DNA of 64,000 nt. It comes from Symsagittifera roscoffensis (Eukaryota > Xenacoelomorpha > Acoela > Convolutidae). Under the pieces are notes generated by a model. That model was not told the DNA's origin and ran no database searches. It saw only the letters and a program-made list of their open reading frames with translations. Location: assembly GCF_963678635.1 (NCBI RefSeq), contig NC_087067.1:43065829-43129828 (forward strand), in the 5' to 3' direction. Positions 1-12,855 of the stretch are shown piece after piece (position 1 is the stretch's first letter; the number at the start of each line of letters is the position of its first letter). The position numbers and the translations under genes are program-made.

Positions 1-1068
1 GTTTTCAAATGACTAAGTTATTGTTACTTTTCCGTCAAGATTTGCTTGTTTTAAATTTAATAAAAGCGACTGCTTTATGTTGTTTTTGATAATCGGCTAA
101 GTAGACTGGAAGCGACGCTGAAAAGGAGCATTTAGGACGTTTAGGATAAAAGGTAATAGAAAAAATAGGATTGAGTAGAGGAATAAATAACCTATTTTGT
201 GCTTACTTCATTGAAGTGAAGTACAGAAAGCTATTACTGCAGTATTTATTGTTTTTTTGTTTGTTCTCCGCAACTGACAAAAAAAGAAAACAACAAAAAC
301 GTCATATCAAAGAAGATTAAATTTCCTTTTTCGTATAAAAACGCTGATTTGACCTTTAAGGATTTAACCTAAATTTCAATTTTAATACTGCTATGATTCA
401 TTGAACTGACATAATTGAGCCATAAATCCTTATTGTGTTTTATTTCCACAAAACAGTTTTCAGAATTGAATCAAAGAATTACTTTGGAGTACTATTTATT
501 TTAAAACCATCAAATGACGAAATAATCTTGGTAAGTATACTAAACTTCACAACCAAATAGAGAAAATTGGTTAAAAAAACTTTACCAAAAAAGTATATAT
601 TTTAGAGAAAAACGATGCAACAAAACAATTGAAAGAGTTTCTCGTTTCTGCAAACCAGTTGTGCTATCAAAATTTGAATTCGCTTGAGGAAAAAATCCGT
701 TTTTTTTTCCTGAATTGATTATATATTAATTTCATTTTTCCCTGAAAACAATTGCTTCTGCCCATCATATTCATTTACACTTGTTTGCTATTCCTTAGTG
801 TTTTTTATTCGGTTACTATATTTCAAACTCGTTGTCTTATATGGTTTTTAGCAGAATCTACATATGCAGTTGTGTCAGCGAAATCTACACTCAAAGGGTC
901 TCTAGCACCCGTTTTTGGGAAAATTTCTTCTGAGGAGTTCTTTGTTTTTTCATTTTGATCCCGCAATTCGTTGAAACCGTAAACCTATTTCAGCCAGAGA
1001 ACTAAGAAATTCAAGTAAGTCCAGTTTTCATCATTAAGTTCAGATAATGACAAAAAACTCATACATAC
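1..1068. other. non-coding, nothing recognised
   Basis: AT-rich sequence with frequent stops in all frames. I see no coding exon, RNA gene or repeat structure that I can support. Confidence 0.6.
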
Positions 1069-1461
1069 GCAAAGGCGAATTTTCAAAAAATGTTAGAAAA
1101 CTTTATCTACCTTTTTTTTAGGTCGACCAAATTAATTTTCTGAGCTCTCCCAAATCATTATGAGACCCTATTTTGACCAAATTTTCTGCGCCGCAGGCGA
1201 ATTTATAAAAAACGGGCTAATTGTTAAAAAAAAAGGATTTTTTCAGCGTTTTTTGGAATATTTTCAGCAAAAAATTGCGTTTTTCGGTGCTCGCTCCCCC
1301 TAAAAAAGTATCTATTGACGTCTAAGGCGCCTTTACAAAAAATATCAAGATCGGGCAGACAAAACTGGACGTCATAAAATAGAACCAAAAGGGGAAACTT
1401 TTTGGTCGGCAGGGGGTCGAATCCCTGAGGGGGAGGGGGCGTCCCCCATAATCCGCCCCTG
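1069..1461 (-). mobile_element. hAT-like MITE, copy 1
   Basis: This is the reverse-orientation relative of the element at 12,457-12,855. It ends with ATCCGCCCCTG at 1451-1461, the complement of the CAGGGGCGGAT terminus there, and shares the adjoining segment around 'cagggattcgacccc' (here reversed at about 1410-1430) and the 'aggtcgaccaaatt' segment at 1121-1135. The other terminal repeat is decayed. It has no coding capacity. The family name is inferred from the CAGGGGCGGAT-type terminus, which is common in hAT-related short elements. Confidence 0.6.
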
Positions 1462-4195
1462 CCGATACATAATCAAGATTTTTTCCGTTTTCTAATTAAT
1501 GTTTAGTTGGTTAGCGAGTTTGGTATAAAAAAAAGAGAGATACAAAAAGTGCTGGTTAACTACATCAATAGCCATAACATTAAAAAATCAAATTCGAATT
1601 CAAACTTGTCATATACTTAGTCCTGCGGTACAGGTACAGAGACACTGTTTACAAACTTTCGCATATCATTGTAGAAATGGCACCTTATCATAAACAATAG
1701 CTGAAGCATAATCAGAGAGTTCAACGTTCGATGGTCAGAGCCAAAAAAGTAATTTTCAACAATACACATTTATATATACATACGTTATGGTTCTTAATTT
1801 ACTAGTAGTTTTACCTGTTCACTTCGGAACAGAACCTGCAGCGAGCGCTCCTGATAAATGATAATAATATTTTTGGTTACTAGTAAATGTATAAAAACTA
1901 AGAAGACAATCATTGACCTGAAAGCTCCAATTATAAGTTTTCTCTAATAACTAATTTTAATTGTCATTTATAACTTAACTAACTTAGATAGTTAACCACT
2001 GTGAATGTTGAGTTTTTGCACATCAATCAGGTTAACAGGATAAGCGTGTGAACACTTTTCACCTCACACAAGTTGAGACTCAGATGACAAAATTGAACGA
2101 AAAAATCATCAAGTTTTCGAAGTGGAAAACAGCTGAAGGTAAGTTTTCGAGAATAATTTTGTTTTCAGATATTTTTGCAAACATTAAATTCGCGTCCTTG
2201 ACATTTTGTAATCCCTTAACATTTTAAGCTGAATTTTAGATTTACTCGAGTAAAGTTATTTTTGGAAGTTTTTGTAGGCCATTTTGAGAATCAAAATTAT
2301 AAAAAATCAAAAAGTTTCTTGAAAACAAATTGAAAAAAATTGCGATATTTTTTTTTGATTTTTTATGATTTTTTTTGTTTTTCTAGTCATTTTTCTTCAC
2401 AAATTGTTGTTTGATTTGCCTATTTTACTATAGCTGTCAAACGTGCTTGATTTCTAGTTTTTGTTCAAATCTTTTTATCGCCACCCAGAAATAACGACCC
2501 TTATTTGAAAAATAAAAACTTTTTTTGTCTGTAATGTTTAAAGACTATGGTCGGAATATTCTGTGCTACTTGCACCGTAACTGGCTATCCTTGTTTTATT
2601 TTATGTTTAATTTACGTCTACAAATTTTAGCGAGGAGCTGCTTGCTCTCTAATGTCTGTTGTAGAATCCTCTCTGATTTAAGAATTAGCTGAAAATTTTG
2701 TAATTTTTTTGTAATAAATGCTTGAAAATTCAATTAAAATGATTCTTCGGTCAATTGCTAGCTGAAAATATAATTTATTTGTTCTGTGACTTTAAATTTA
2801 GCCTAGGTTTTTCTTAGTCTTTCAAATTTGTTTTCGATTTTTTGAGTCTTTGAGTTTTTGATGATCTTTTTCCGAAGAAAACACATTCCGGTATGTAACG
2901 ATAAAAAAGTACAATTTGAACATCTGCAAAATTTAAAGGGACAAAATGTTTTTAAAGGGAGGTTATGGTTTTTCGAGCTACGAAGGGACATATGAGAAGC
3001 GGTTCGCGGCTGTACATTGGTTAAAATTGTGATTTTCGATCGATTGTTCCGTTCGGTCGGCAAACCTATTACCAAAAAGCTCTCTTGTTTTTTTTTCATA
3101 CAGATACCTTGAAATTTTTAGTATATATTTGCTGCTATATTGCTAATTTTTATCTTCTGATATCCGAGGAGGATTTCAGACCGCTTTTCCCGGGAAAATT
3201 TGCCTATAAATTTGAGTTTAAATACCGTTAATTGTTATTTGAAAACAATTTCCTGTCCTATCAAATGCAAGCGTTTCACAGCAAATAAAAAACTAGAATG
3301 CGGTAGCGAATGAGTTGATGTTGATGAAAACAAAAATAAGCAATTGTTTCTTTGTGCTCCGACGGATTATGCATCGCTCTCTATTTAAATTTCATCTCTT
3401 CAATTAACAATTCACATATCTTTGTTTTCAAAAAAACTATCGAGAAAATTGTTCTCAATCATTGATCTTTATTTTGATAATCGAATCTCTAGCAAGTCCA
3501 ATATTTACTGGTAAGTGAATTTTTTTCTGACGAAGTTTCTCTATTATAATGGGCATTAAGATTGGAATATTGATTGACAAAATGCCATGAAAATGATTGA
3601 AAACTAACTTTTGTTGAATCTAGTTATTATTATTTATGAAAGTTAGTTCTTCTTTTTTAAGACTGTGGGGGAAATTTCACGCCTTTTTGTTCTTAAAATT
3701 TCTTTGTTGAGTATAAACTTTATGAATGGGAATTGTTGATTTTGATTCTGAAGATTAACAAAAAAATGAAAGTGTTGAAATGTGAACAGTTTTAATTTAT
3801 TCATGTCGCCGTTACGCCCAGCATGGGAACAAAAAGTTCTTTATTTTGGCTGTCTCCAATTGGAATTTTGGGCGCCATTTTGAGAAATTTGGGAGAAAAT
3901 TAAGGAATTATTAGTTGCCGCTCCCATTTTTTCAAATCATTTTCTTAAATTCATTGTAATTTCAGTTCACCAATAAATATCTCAACTTTTTAGCGACTGA
4001 TTCCTAATTTGGTGTTTTCCGTCAGAAAAAAAATATTATTGAGTATAAACTGACCCCATCATTTCCGTATTACAGCGATCAGTGAATATTTCAACTAAAA
4101 TTTCAATAATTCAAATAATTTTACGAACATCGCCCGAAAAGTGATTAGGTGAGCAATTATTTGACTACCAATTCTTCAATATTTTATAAGATCAG
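1462..4195. other. non-coding
   Basis: No convincing exon on either strand; the open frames are short and of low complexity. One copy of a dispersed repeat lies at 2531-2605 and is listed separately. Confidence 0.5.
2531..2605 (-). repeat. dispersed repeat family R, copy a
   Basis: The complement of this stretch reads AGGATAGCCAGTTACGGTGC followed by AAGTAGCACAGAATATTCCGA. The same core is present at 8535-8605 (plus), 22,878-22,935 (minus) and 30,592-30,660 (plus). The copies are diverged and lack visible termini, so the class (SINE, MITE or other) is unknown. Confidence 0.6.
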
Positions 4196-4467
4196 TTGGG
4201 GGCGTTCAACAGTGCCGAAGTACAACAGTGCCGAAAATGAAAAAGTGTTCAACAGTGCCGAAAATTTTGAATGATTTTCGGCATTGTTGAACTAGAATTA
4301 TATTTTCGGCACTCTTGTACTTCGGCACTGTTGAACGCCCCTCTAAGGGCAACACAACAGTGTCGAAAATCATTTTATTGTTCAACAGTGCCGAAAATCA
4401 TCAATTTTCGGCACTGTTGAACATTTTTTCATTTTCGGTACTGTTGTATTTCGGCATTGTTGTACTG
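4196..4467. repeat. double palindrome built from a 15-bp motif
   Basis: TTCAACAGTGCCGAA or a near copy occurs repeatedly in both orientations. The first foldback has arms at about 4198-4268 and 4272-4344; a second, related foldback covers about 4345-4467. Both arms share the order motif, spacer, motif, so each could form a long hairpin. It ends directly against a 20-C tract. It looks like a foldback or MITE-type element; no ORF of interest is inside. Confidence 0.85.
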
Positions 4468-4487
4468 CCCCCCCCCCCCCCCCCCCC
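4468..4487. repeat. poly-C tract (20 C)
   Basis: Uninterrupted run of C abutting the palindrome. A second run of 12 C lies at 4720-4731. Confidence 0.9.
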
Positions 4488-7400
4488 GATCAGTTGCAAT
4501 TGACTCAAATTAAAAACTTGTAAACGTTCAACAGCTGATGTTTTTTTTGCGATTTAAGACACCAAATGCTATGCCCTTTTCCGGGAAATTCCGGTTTTTG
4601 CCTGTCAACAAAGTCTATCAAAATAGTCTTATAAAAAGTATCATATAATGGCATCACATTGGTAACATTGGTAGTCACATCCGATAGAATCTATTTCTGA
4701 ATTTTTCTTATCGCTACCTCCCCCCCCCCCCTCTCTACCGACTTCTGAACTTTACTCCCCCTGTGTCTCTCTTTCCCGAAAGCGATAGGGAAAAATCGTA
4801 AGCAGTTTTATATTCGTTGTTTGCTTAGATATTCAATTTTTTTTGAAAGGTGCCTATGGCCTAATAAATTCAAAAATTGGTAGTTTTCGAATGAAGATTT
4901 TGGGGAAAAAATATTATTTAAAATTAGCTATACACAAAATTATATTCCATTTTTGTTTCTTGCTGAAAGAATCTGTATGCAATAATATTAACATATTAAA
5001 TCCGAGTCGAAAATAAAGTTTGTTCTATTTTGTTTTTCCATACTTTTCAGTGGTATGCTGAGAACTTTGTTGTGAAAAGTACAGGTCGACATAAGAGGTT
5101 GTTTTGATATACCTGTAATCATTGTTTTTGTTTATTTCTGTGGGCAGATTCAAAATGAAAGTGACCGAAAACTGAAATTATGCTGCAAGTTAGGTTTAGG
5201 GCGACCTTAATTTATTCATGGCTGCAATATAAACCGGGTGTTTACTGTAGCATTCACTATCTAAGTGGCCTTTTCTCTATAAAGTTGTTTGGCCAAGGAG
5301 AATTTGTAATTGGGAGCTCAAAGGAACTTGGAATGAGCCAAATGACCTAAAATAGCAGAAGGGATCACACGGAATAGGGTACACGGCTGAGAGCCCATCA
5401 GCAGGGTGCTTCCAATCAACCGAACGTCCTTGTAGCCGAAACATATTATTCTGTCGAAGATAATACATCTCTTTAAGAAAACCTAATTTTAACAGCTGTT
5501 TAGGATAGCCAAACAATATATTTTTGAGTCTAATTTGATTGAGATTTTATCCACGCAAAAAAAACAGGGCTTTTACATAGGCTAGCAAATTATTTAAAGT
5601 TAGTTAATTATTTTGAAATGCTCAATATTAACTGTTATTTTAAATTTTTGTCTTCGTATTACTTAACGGAAAACTATCGGTCCACTGAGTTTTCGGATTG
5701 AGGTTTAAAAAAGGTAGGGTAGTACATAACAGGGTACTTTTGATTTGGGTGGCGCTCGATTTGCGAGTAAAACAAGCGGACATTTATATTATTATTACTT
5801 TCTGAAATAATATCAGGCCTCTGCTGATTTAGAACTTCAATCATACTGCTCGATACTAACCATTGGGCGGGTTCAAACACCCGTAATTCAAAAAACCAGA
5901 AAAACAAATTTCAGCGAAATCTGCCAATTACTCAATAAATTTGATTTTTTCTAATATTTGCATTATCGAGATTTGTTACCAAAAAAAATTAGTTTTTGTT
6001 AAATTTCAGAAAAGGTTTCTTATTGTTTGCAGTTTTCGGATATCAGCATTGTCGGTTAGTTGGACAATTGTCGGCTTTAGCGGGTTCAGTTGTATCGATT
6101 GAGGGTGCAAGTTTAAAGGGAAATAGGGAAATATATAGGATAACATGAGCCCGTAGCTTGGCAGGCAAAAGTTACCCGACCGTGAACAAACTAGCACGGA
6201 GGGATTTGAAATCACCAGAGAAAGTTCACAACTGTTTGATACACGCAGTCAACCTAAGAAAATGGGGTACACTTTTATGACAAATTCAGACCATTTTGTT
6301 TTGTTTTCGAGTTAGTCGGTGCATATGGTAATAGTAGGCGTACTTAGTCAGGATTTCAAATAGGATTTGACCGAAATCGTTGGCGACAATTTTTGAGGAA
6401 AACCAAATCAAATTTGTAGGAAGTTCAATGATTCCAGACAGAAGAATTGATACATCCTGAAATGACAAACAAAATGATCTTGAAGATCACCCAATGTTGA
6501 CAAAAACATTTTTTGATTAAAAAAAAACAAATAAAAGAGATGGATAATCAAACATTTCTGTAGAAAAATATCAACACAGAGATACATATAGTAATGAGTT
6601 CAAAGTAATTTTGTGCATATGGCCCATAAACGTGTTTGTGTTTGCTTCACCATTAGAAAAACTCTATAAAACAGTTCGACTTTTTTTTCAAAATGAAAAG
6701 TTAAGTGAAGTGGAAATCAAAATTGTCTCTCGGATGAAAACATCTATAATCATTTCTATCAAGCCTTTTATTACTTCAATCTTTAGCTATTGTGTTTCTG
6801 CAATCAGCGTATTTGGGTAGTGTAGTATTACAAACCAATTATGTGTACCCGGTAGCTGAGCGCAAAATGTAAGAAAAGTTCCAACCATGTTAATTAATGT
6901 CAAAAAATTCAATTTAAATGTTTTCGAAGTTAAATAATTGATTTTTTTTAATTACAAGTTTTTTTCTGAAAAAATGTTTTGGTGGAAAGATTCATTTCAC
7001 TTTTTATTTTTTCTACCACCTTTATGGATAGCAGTAGATGCTCGTTTTGCGTTAGCTGGAGTTAAAAGAACACAAAGAACTTGTGTTAAGCTGAAACAGG
7101 GAACGGCTTCGTCGAGATTTGATTCGAAGCTTTCAGGACGGCCAGAACTAGTAGAAATACCTGATTTTTCTTGCGCTCGATTTTCGTTTCTTTGATTGGC
7201 TTTTTCAATTTGTGCTATAATCAAATGAGATTACTTATCTTGTGAAAAACTCAACAGTGCTGCTAACAAAGCGGCGGTCAATTTTCATATTTTGCTACTA
7301 AATTGGAACAAAATTTTGAACTGTTTGATGGCAATCTTCGTTAGTAAATTTGTTTCCAAGAAATTTGATAATTTTTCTCACTTGCGAAACTACTTAATCA

Positions 7401-7547
7401 GCGGCTGGTTTTTAAGATTCAAGAAACTTGTCCAGTTGCATCAGTTTCAAAAATCCAGAACGTAGAAAACCTCTGAGGTTAGCTTCGCGTTGCGCCTTAC
7501 GCAAAGCTTGATTCTGGGGTGCTTAAGCAGGTCGAACACCCCCATAT
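4488..7547. other. non-coding
   Basis: Several open frames of 60-80 codons occur on the minus strand at 5.3-6.5 kb, but none shows a domain, a splice context or conserved pattern that I recognise. Confidence 0.45.
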
Positions 7548-7846
7548 TTACAATCCGTGTCTGCCCATATTTTTTGGACATCGCATCAGTTGACGGAAAA
7601 ATACAAAATCTTTAATTGCATCAAGTCTAGAGTTGTTCAAACGATGCGTTTCACAGCCCAGAAACTCTTGAATTGGCGTTTTTAATTTATCTTGACTTAT
7701 ATGGCCTTGATTCCATTCGCTTCCTTTTGGCAGCTCGTTATGTTTGTCAGGATGTTGCCGTCCGAGGTGCTCAGCTCCATTCGCCACCATGTTGTTTTTT
7801 TAAAGCTCCTGAAAAGTTTTTTGCAAATTCCACAAACATAACACTG
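7548..7846 (-). pseudogene. decayed BED-type zinc-finger fragment
   Basis: On the minus strand an 80-codon frame (7790 to 7548) begins with a stretch containing HLGRQHPDKH, the His-x4-His end of a BED finger. Just upstream in another frame (about 7845-7800) lies CGICKKLF, the Cys-x2-Cys half. One frameshift at an A-run near 7797 separates them. BED fingers occur in hAT transposases and in genes derived from them. The rest of the frame has no match I recognise. I infer a transposase remnant; a frameshifted host gene is the alternative. Confidence 0.45.
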
Positions 7847-8534
7847 TTTTTATTCCATCCCTTCAAATAATTTTAGGACATCGTCTTTTTTCAAAGACGT
7901 TTCGCGTCCCATTGATAATCAGGAAGCAAGCAAGCTGTTAGTTATTACGGCAAAGCTAGACGTAATCTCTCTTTTGAAGCGATTATTCAAAGAATAGCGG
8001 TTGCTGTGCAAAAAGAACAGTAATTTTCCTGCATAATAATCTAGAAGAAATCAAGTGAAGAAAAAAAATTTCATAAAATTCGAAATGAAATTGTTTATGA
8101 ATTTTATTTGTTATTAGAATGACGTTTAAAAATAGCTGAAGTTTAAAAACAACATTGAAATTTAAAAAGCTCATAATTTTTGAGGCCAATCCTATTCAGA
8201 AATTATTTTATTGAGTCAAAAATATAAGATATTTCAATTAAAATTATCTATCCCCCTAATTCATTCGGATAATTTTAATTCCCTGACAATTCTAAACGTT
8301 TTTGTTTTTCATACCGTTGTTCCCAAATATCAACTGAATTTGATCAATTTTATTTTGAAGATGGTTAAAATTCTGAATCACTCGAAAACGTTTTTCAGCC
8401 AATCAGAGTTGAGTATTGCCTGCTTACTGACCTGTCTGCTTATGCCATGCTGGCATATGGGGAGAAGATGTCAATTTGGCCGAATTTTTTTTACAAGTTG
8501 AACAAATTTGGTCGGTTCTTATTAAAAATTACAT

Positions 8535-8605
8535 GAAACAGGGATAGCCAGTTGCTGAGCAAGTATCATAGAATGAATCGATCACGGAATGTTCCGATAA
8601 AAATG
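8535..8605 (+). repeat. dispersed repeat family R, copy b
   Basis: Shares the core AGGGATAGCCAGTTGCTGAG, AAGTATCATAGAAT and GGAATGTTCCGAT with the copies at 2.5, 22.9 and 30.6 kb. Confidence 0.55.
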
Positions 8606-11600
8606 TACAATTTTTTTCTTTTTTCTTTAAATTAGTGTCGTTTTTGTGTTTGGTGTGATAAAGGAACTACACGCAAGCGTAAAAAATGATGATTTTAGCA
8701 TAACTGATGGCAGTTGTCCCGAAAAATGAGAAAAACTATCAAGCAAAAAGTAAAGTTATTTATTTTCTAAAAAAATGTTCTATTCTTTGCCCAAAAACTT
8801 TTATTTTTTGGAAACTTCTTATTGCCAAGGAAGCGCAAAATTAAGAGCCCAAAATTAGTTTTCCTCTTAGTAAAATCAAGTTTTCATAGCCTAAATGACC
8901 ATAAGAGTTTCACTGACACAAAGATACAATCTGTGATGTTTACTTCACTTGAAATAAATTGAGTAGGTTTTTTTCGCGTTTTTGAGTTTGAACAAACAAT
9001 GAAAATACTGAGTAACATGTTGAACGCCCCAGGTCCAGCGCAGTTCTGCTGCTTTCAGTTAAATGGTGGTGTTTGGTGTTGGTTACTTAAGCGATGGCAC
9101 ACAGTTTCGCCAAATGGGATTGGTCCATTTTCAGATCAATCCGGATAAAGAGAGCAAATAAAGCCGAATATATTATACGACGCTAAGATTTAACACGAAG
9201 TGTTTTAGTATATATTCAAAGCTGTACTACGCAAAATTTATAGTAGTTGTGATATTACGTAATGTATCGTCCATTTCGAACATTGAACTTTACTGTAGAT
9301 AGAGTAATTCTAATTCTTTGTTTCTCTTTATACAACTAGCAAAAACCAGAAAGAACACTAATATTAAAAATTATATTTATCCAAAGTTGGACTGTTTTCC
9401 TTCCAAATCGCTATCCAGATATTAAAACAAATGCTTGAAAGTCCCTATTCCAATATTTATATTATTTACAAAGACTATTTTTGACCCGTAAGCAACTTTT
9501 ACTTCACCCATCCCCGGAATATATTTATTTTTAGTTATTATAGTTTGCCTCTCCCCGTAACCTAAAAGAGGAAATAAAAAAATCAATTGCGCTATTTTAC
9601 CACTTAAAAAACAGCCGCGTCGCCTTTAGAGCCAATGAACTTTTTCATAAATATGGAATAATTTGCACGCTATCATCGACATAATATTCTAAAATTCAAG
9701 AAAATTTTTGTCTCAAGTTATTATCTTCGTCAATTTCACACTATTATAATAAATACAACAGGCTCAAAAATGCCAATTGAATCGTAAGTAAGGAGGGGTC
9801 AAATCTTGCGTAAATATTAGTGATTAATTGAGATTTTAAGTTGAATATAGCCGAACACCAAAGTTTAAGGTTACTCTAGGATAGAAAGCTACACATTCAC
9901 TGAGTAAATCACCCAAACTAGTTGTATTTCAGGTCTGATTGAGTGAACTTTTATTTGTTATTTATCTAGCAACGTTGAGCTTTAAAATTTATAAAACTGG
10001 CGTAAGTTTCGGGGCCTGACTTTTGAGACATGACCGCATGTACTATCTGCTTTCCGGTGATCTGTTTGTCTCATAATCCCAAAGGTAAGTTTTTAAATTG
10101 CCACAAAATACCAGAGCCCAGCCTAAAAGCCCAACCTAAAATAAAAAATCAGACGGAAAAAACTTTCTTTTATTTTAGAAACCGTTGTTCTTCGAATTTC
10201 TTTTTAAAAAGATTTTAAAAGAAAATACGTAATTGGTTATCTAACATGTTTAAAAGTGAGTACCATACAAAATAGTGGGTACAAATATGATAGTTCAGTC
10301 CCTAAAATTAAAATGGTTTCCCTCAGAAAAATTATTAGGCCTTAAAAACTTCGAAAACATGGCTAGCATTTGTTTACTTGGGTTTTTGAAGTTTAGTCAA
10401 AAATTGCTTGACTCATCTTTGATATTGCTTTTTGGTGGGACCGATCTATCATACTTGCACCAAATAGTGTTTGTGCTGACGTGTTTATGTTTTTTTCAAC
10501 ATTCGAAAACATGAAAAGGGGTGTGATTTGGTAAAGAGCTGAAAGAGTCAGTAACAAAGATAAACTTATTGAAAATATCCCCGAATAATTTAATTTTAAC
10601 TTCAGTGTAAAATTTCCAGTCTGAAAAATTAAACTGAAAAGCGAAGACCGACCAAATTTTGTTTTCAAATGTGGTGTTTTTGTGTGTGCGATGAAAAGAA
10701 ATACAAAAGCTTAGAAAACCAATCATGATCCAATCATGAAAAAACAAAACAATATGAGAACAACAAAATGTAAACAAAAAATCTTTTTCAAAACTTTTTG
10801 CTTTTTTATTTCTGAACTTTAATAATATGTTATTATCAAGGAAGCGCTAAATTAGGCTTCAAATTTTGTTTCCTGGAGTAAGACTTAATTTGGTGGGTAT
10901 TCACAAGTACCAAAATGAAAACTCAGTCTCAATTGACCCAAAATAAAAAATCAATCGCGTCGGGACCAAAATAATCAGTTGGCCAACGACTACTAAGCCG
11001 ACTAATTATAGCTCGGGTTTAAGGTCGCCGGAAGGCGCGCTATGCGGCCATAATCGGTTTTTATTTTTTGTAAAAAGTCCTACCCTCTGTTGGCAAGCTT
11101 GCAACACGTTGGCGCGACTGCGGCGGTCACTGTTCTGCTATTTAATTTTCTGCGGTAGATAACGAGTTTAATAATTCGTTGGCTCACAATTCGTCTTATC
11201 AGAATTTGCTACAAATTAGACCGCATTTTTATTTTGGTACAAATGAAATTTTGGTACAATTGGGAGTTCACCCTAAATTTCTCGCAACCAAAATAAAGCT
11301 TTTGTTTATACCTTCTTGCTCGGAATCGGACTAAAAAGAAACATTTCAAACCAGTTTTTCTCGTCACGAAGAAAACTTTTTGACAATTTTTTAGTGTCGA
11401 TCAAATCGCAACTGAAAGTTTTTAACTTAATATATCAAAACAATTATTTTTATGATTATTTGAGGTGCCTGATTTTTGTGGAAACAACCAAAATAAAACT
11501 ACTCGAACACAAACTTCCTTCCCGCTTTCAGTGGTCGGAGCAATGATAAATCCACATTTTTTGATAGGCTTTTTAAAACATAGCGTGTACACATGCATTT

Positions 11601-12401
11601 ATTGTGAAATTAGAAAAAGAATTCATCGCCAAAATGGAAAATAGTTTCTCCACACTTATCGAATTTTGTCTGTGACAGGGGTTTTCAGACAAGTTTTTAT
11701 CGATACTGAGAGATCTTTTTCAAATCATCTTTTTGGAATTAAATCAAACTGAAAATTTTTCGATAATGTATTACACTGGAGTTTCTTTGTGTTTTTTTAT
11801 ATAACATATTTTTTACAGAAACAATTTATCTCAAGTCATAGTTCCACAGGAAAATTTTTTTGAAAAAAAATATTCAGCTGAAATTTATTGTTATGGCTTT
11901 CAATTGGGTCTTCCGTCAGTCTCATTTACGATGGGAACAGAAAACTTTCAGTAGTTGTAGAAGTTGATTTGATTATTTTTTGTTCAAAATGGACCACTAG
12001 CTCAAATTTCAGTTCTTGTTTCAATCAAGGGTTTAAGTCTGATCAAATAACTCTTAATTAGTGATTTCAAATTCATGCCCTTCTACATAGTCTAATTAAA
12101 AACTCCTCAGGTTAGGTAAGTTGATCCGTAAGGTTAGGTTGAAAAGAAACGAAATTGAACACATTGATCGGTTTGCATCAAAGTTCAAAGTTTGCGTCAA
12201 AAGGCTGGGCTGAATTTCTAGTTCAAAATTGATTTAGTTTTTCATTTTTTTTTCAAAAAAAAATAAATCAAACTTATGTAGAAAACCTATGAAAAAAAAT
12301 TTTAAGATCTATTTTTTTCAAAATAACTGAATAATTTGGAATCTTATTGCAAAACACCTCACAGATTTTGTGCAAAGCTATGTCATTTCTGGGATCTCTT
12401 T

Positions 12402-12446
12402 AAATGTTGGTTATTTTTCAGCTCCAAATGTTGGTTATTTTTCAGC
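12402..12446. repeat. tandem duplication of a 21-bp acceptor-like motif
   Basis: AAATGTTGGTTATTTTTCAGC occurs at 12,402-12,422 and again at 12,426-12,446, ten bases before the MITE. Each copy ends in a pyrimidine-rich CAG resembling a 3' splice site. No exon follows. Confidence 0.7.
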
Positions 12447-12456
12447 GATGTCTGTT

Positions 12457-12855
12457 CAGGGGCGGATTTAGGGGGGGGGGGGGGACGCCTCTCCCCACCC
12501 CCTCAGGGATTCGACCCCTTACCGACTCAAAGAGTCCCCCCTTTTAACTATTTTCAGATATCCAATTTTGACTGACGGACCCTTAAATTTTCCGAAGGCG
12601 CCAATATATACTTATTTCAAAGGGGGAGCGCGCGCCAAAAAACGCGATTTTTTGGTAAAAATTTTCCAAAAAGTGCCTAAAAACGCCTTTTTGGCCTGCT
12701 TTTTTTTGAACAGAAATTTTGGCCGAAACAGGGACTTTTTAGTGCTTTGGGAGAGCTCGGAAAACTAATTTGGTCGACAAAAAAAGGTCGACAAATATTG
12801 GAAAAAGTTTTTGAAAATCCGCCCCTCTCTGGAGAAAATCTTAGATCCGTCCCTG
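12457..12855 (+). mobile_element. hAT-like MITE, copy 2 (both termini visible)
   Basis: It starts with CAGGGGCGGATTTA (12,457-12,470), followed by 14 G, and ends with TAGATCCGTCCCTG (12,842-12,855). The terminal inverted repeats agree at 12 of 14 positions. The 8-bp flanks TGTCTGTT and GATATGTT match at 5 of 8 positions, compatible with an old 8-bp target duplication as made by hAT elements. There is no transposase. Copies 1 (1069-1461) and 3 (about 25,375-25,690) share the interior. Confidence 0.75.

Larger units (their letters stand above)
7847..12456. other. non-coding
   Basis: No supported exon. It contains one copy of repeat family R at 8535-8605 and a locally GC-rich patch near 10,970-11,160 with no recognisable structure. 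Confidence 0.45.

Noticed and set aside
5277..5516. 79-codon minus-strand frame with fairly coding-like composition
   Set aside because: No family resemblance and no flanking exons; too weak to call.
6938..7224. Opposed open frames of 75-85 codons
   Set aside because: Both strands open over the same bases, no recognisable motif; not supportable as a gene.
10393..10777. Overlapping minus-strand frames of about 90 codons
   Set aside because: Low complexity, no conserved pattern, no splice context.
12336..12768. Two open frames over the MITE at 12.4 kb
   Set aside because: They fall in the non-coding interior of a short inverted-repeat element.
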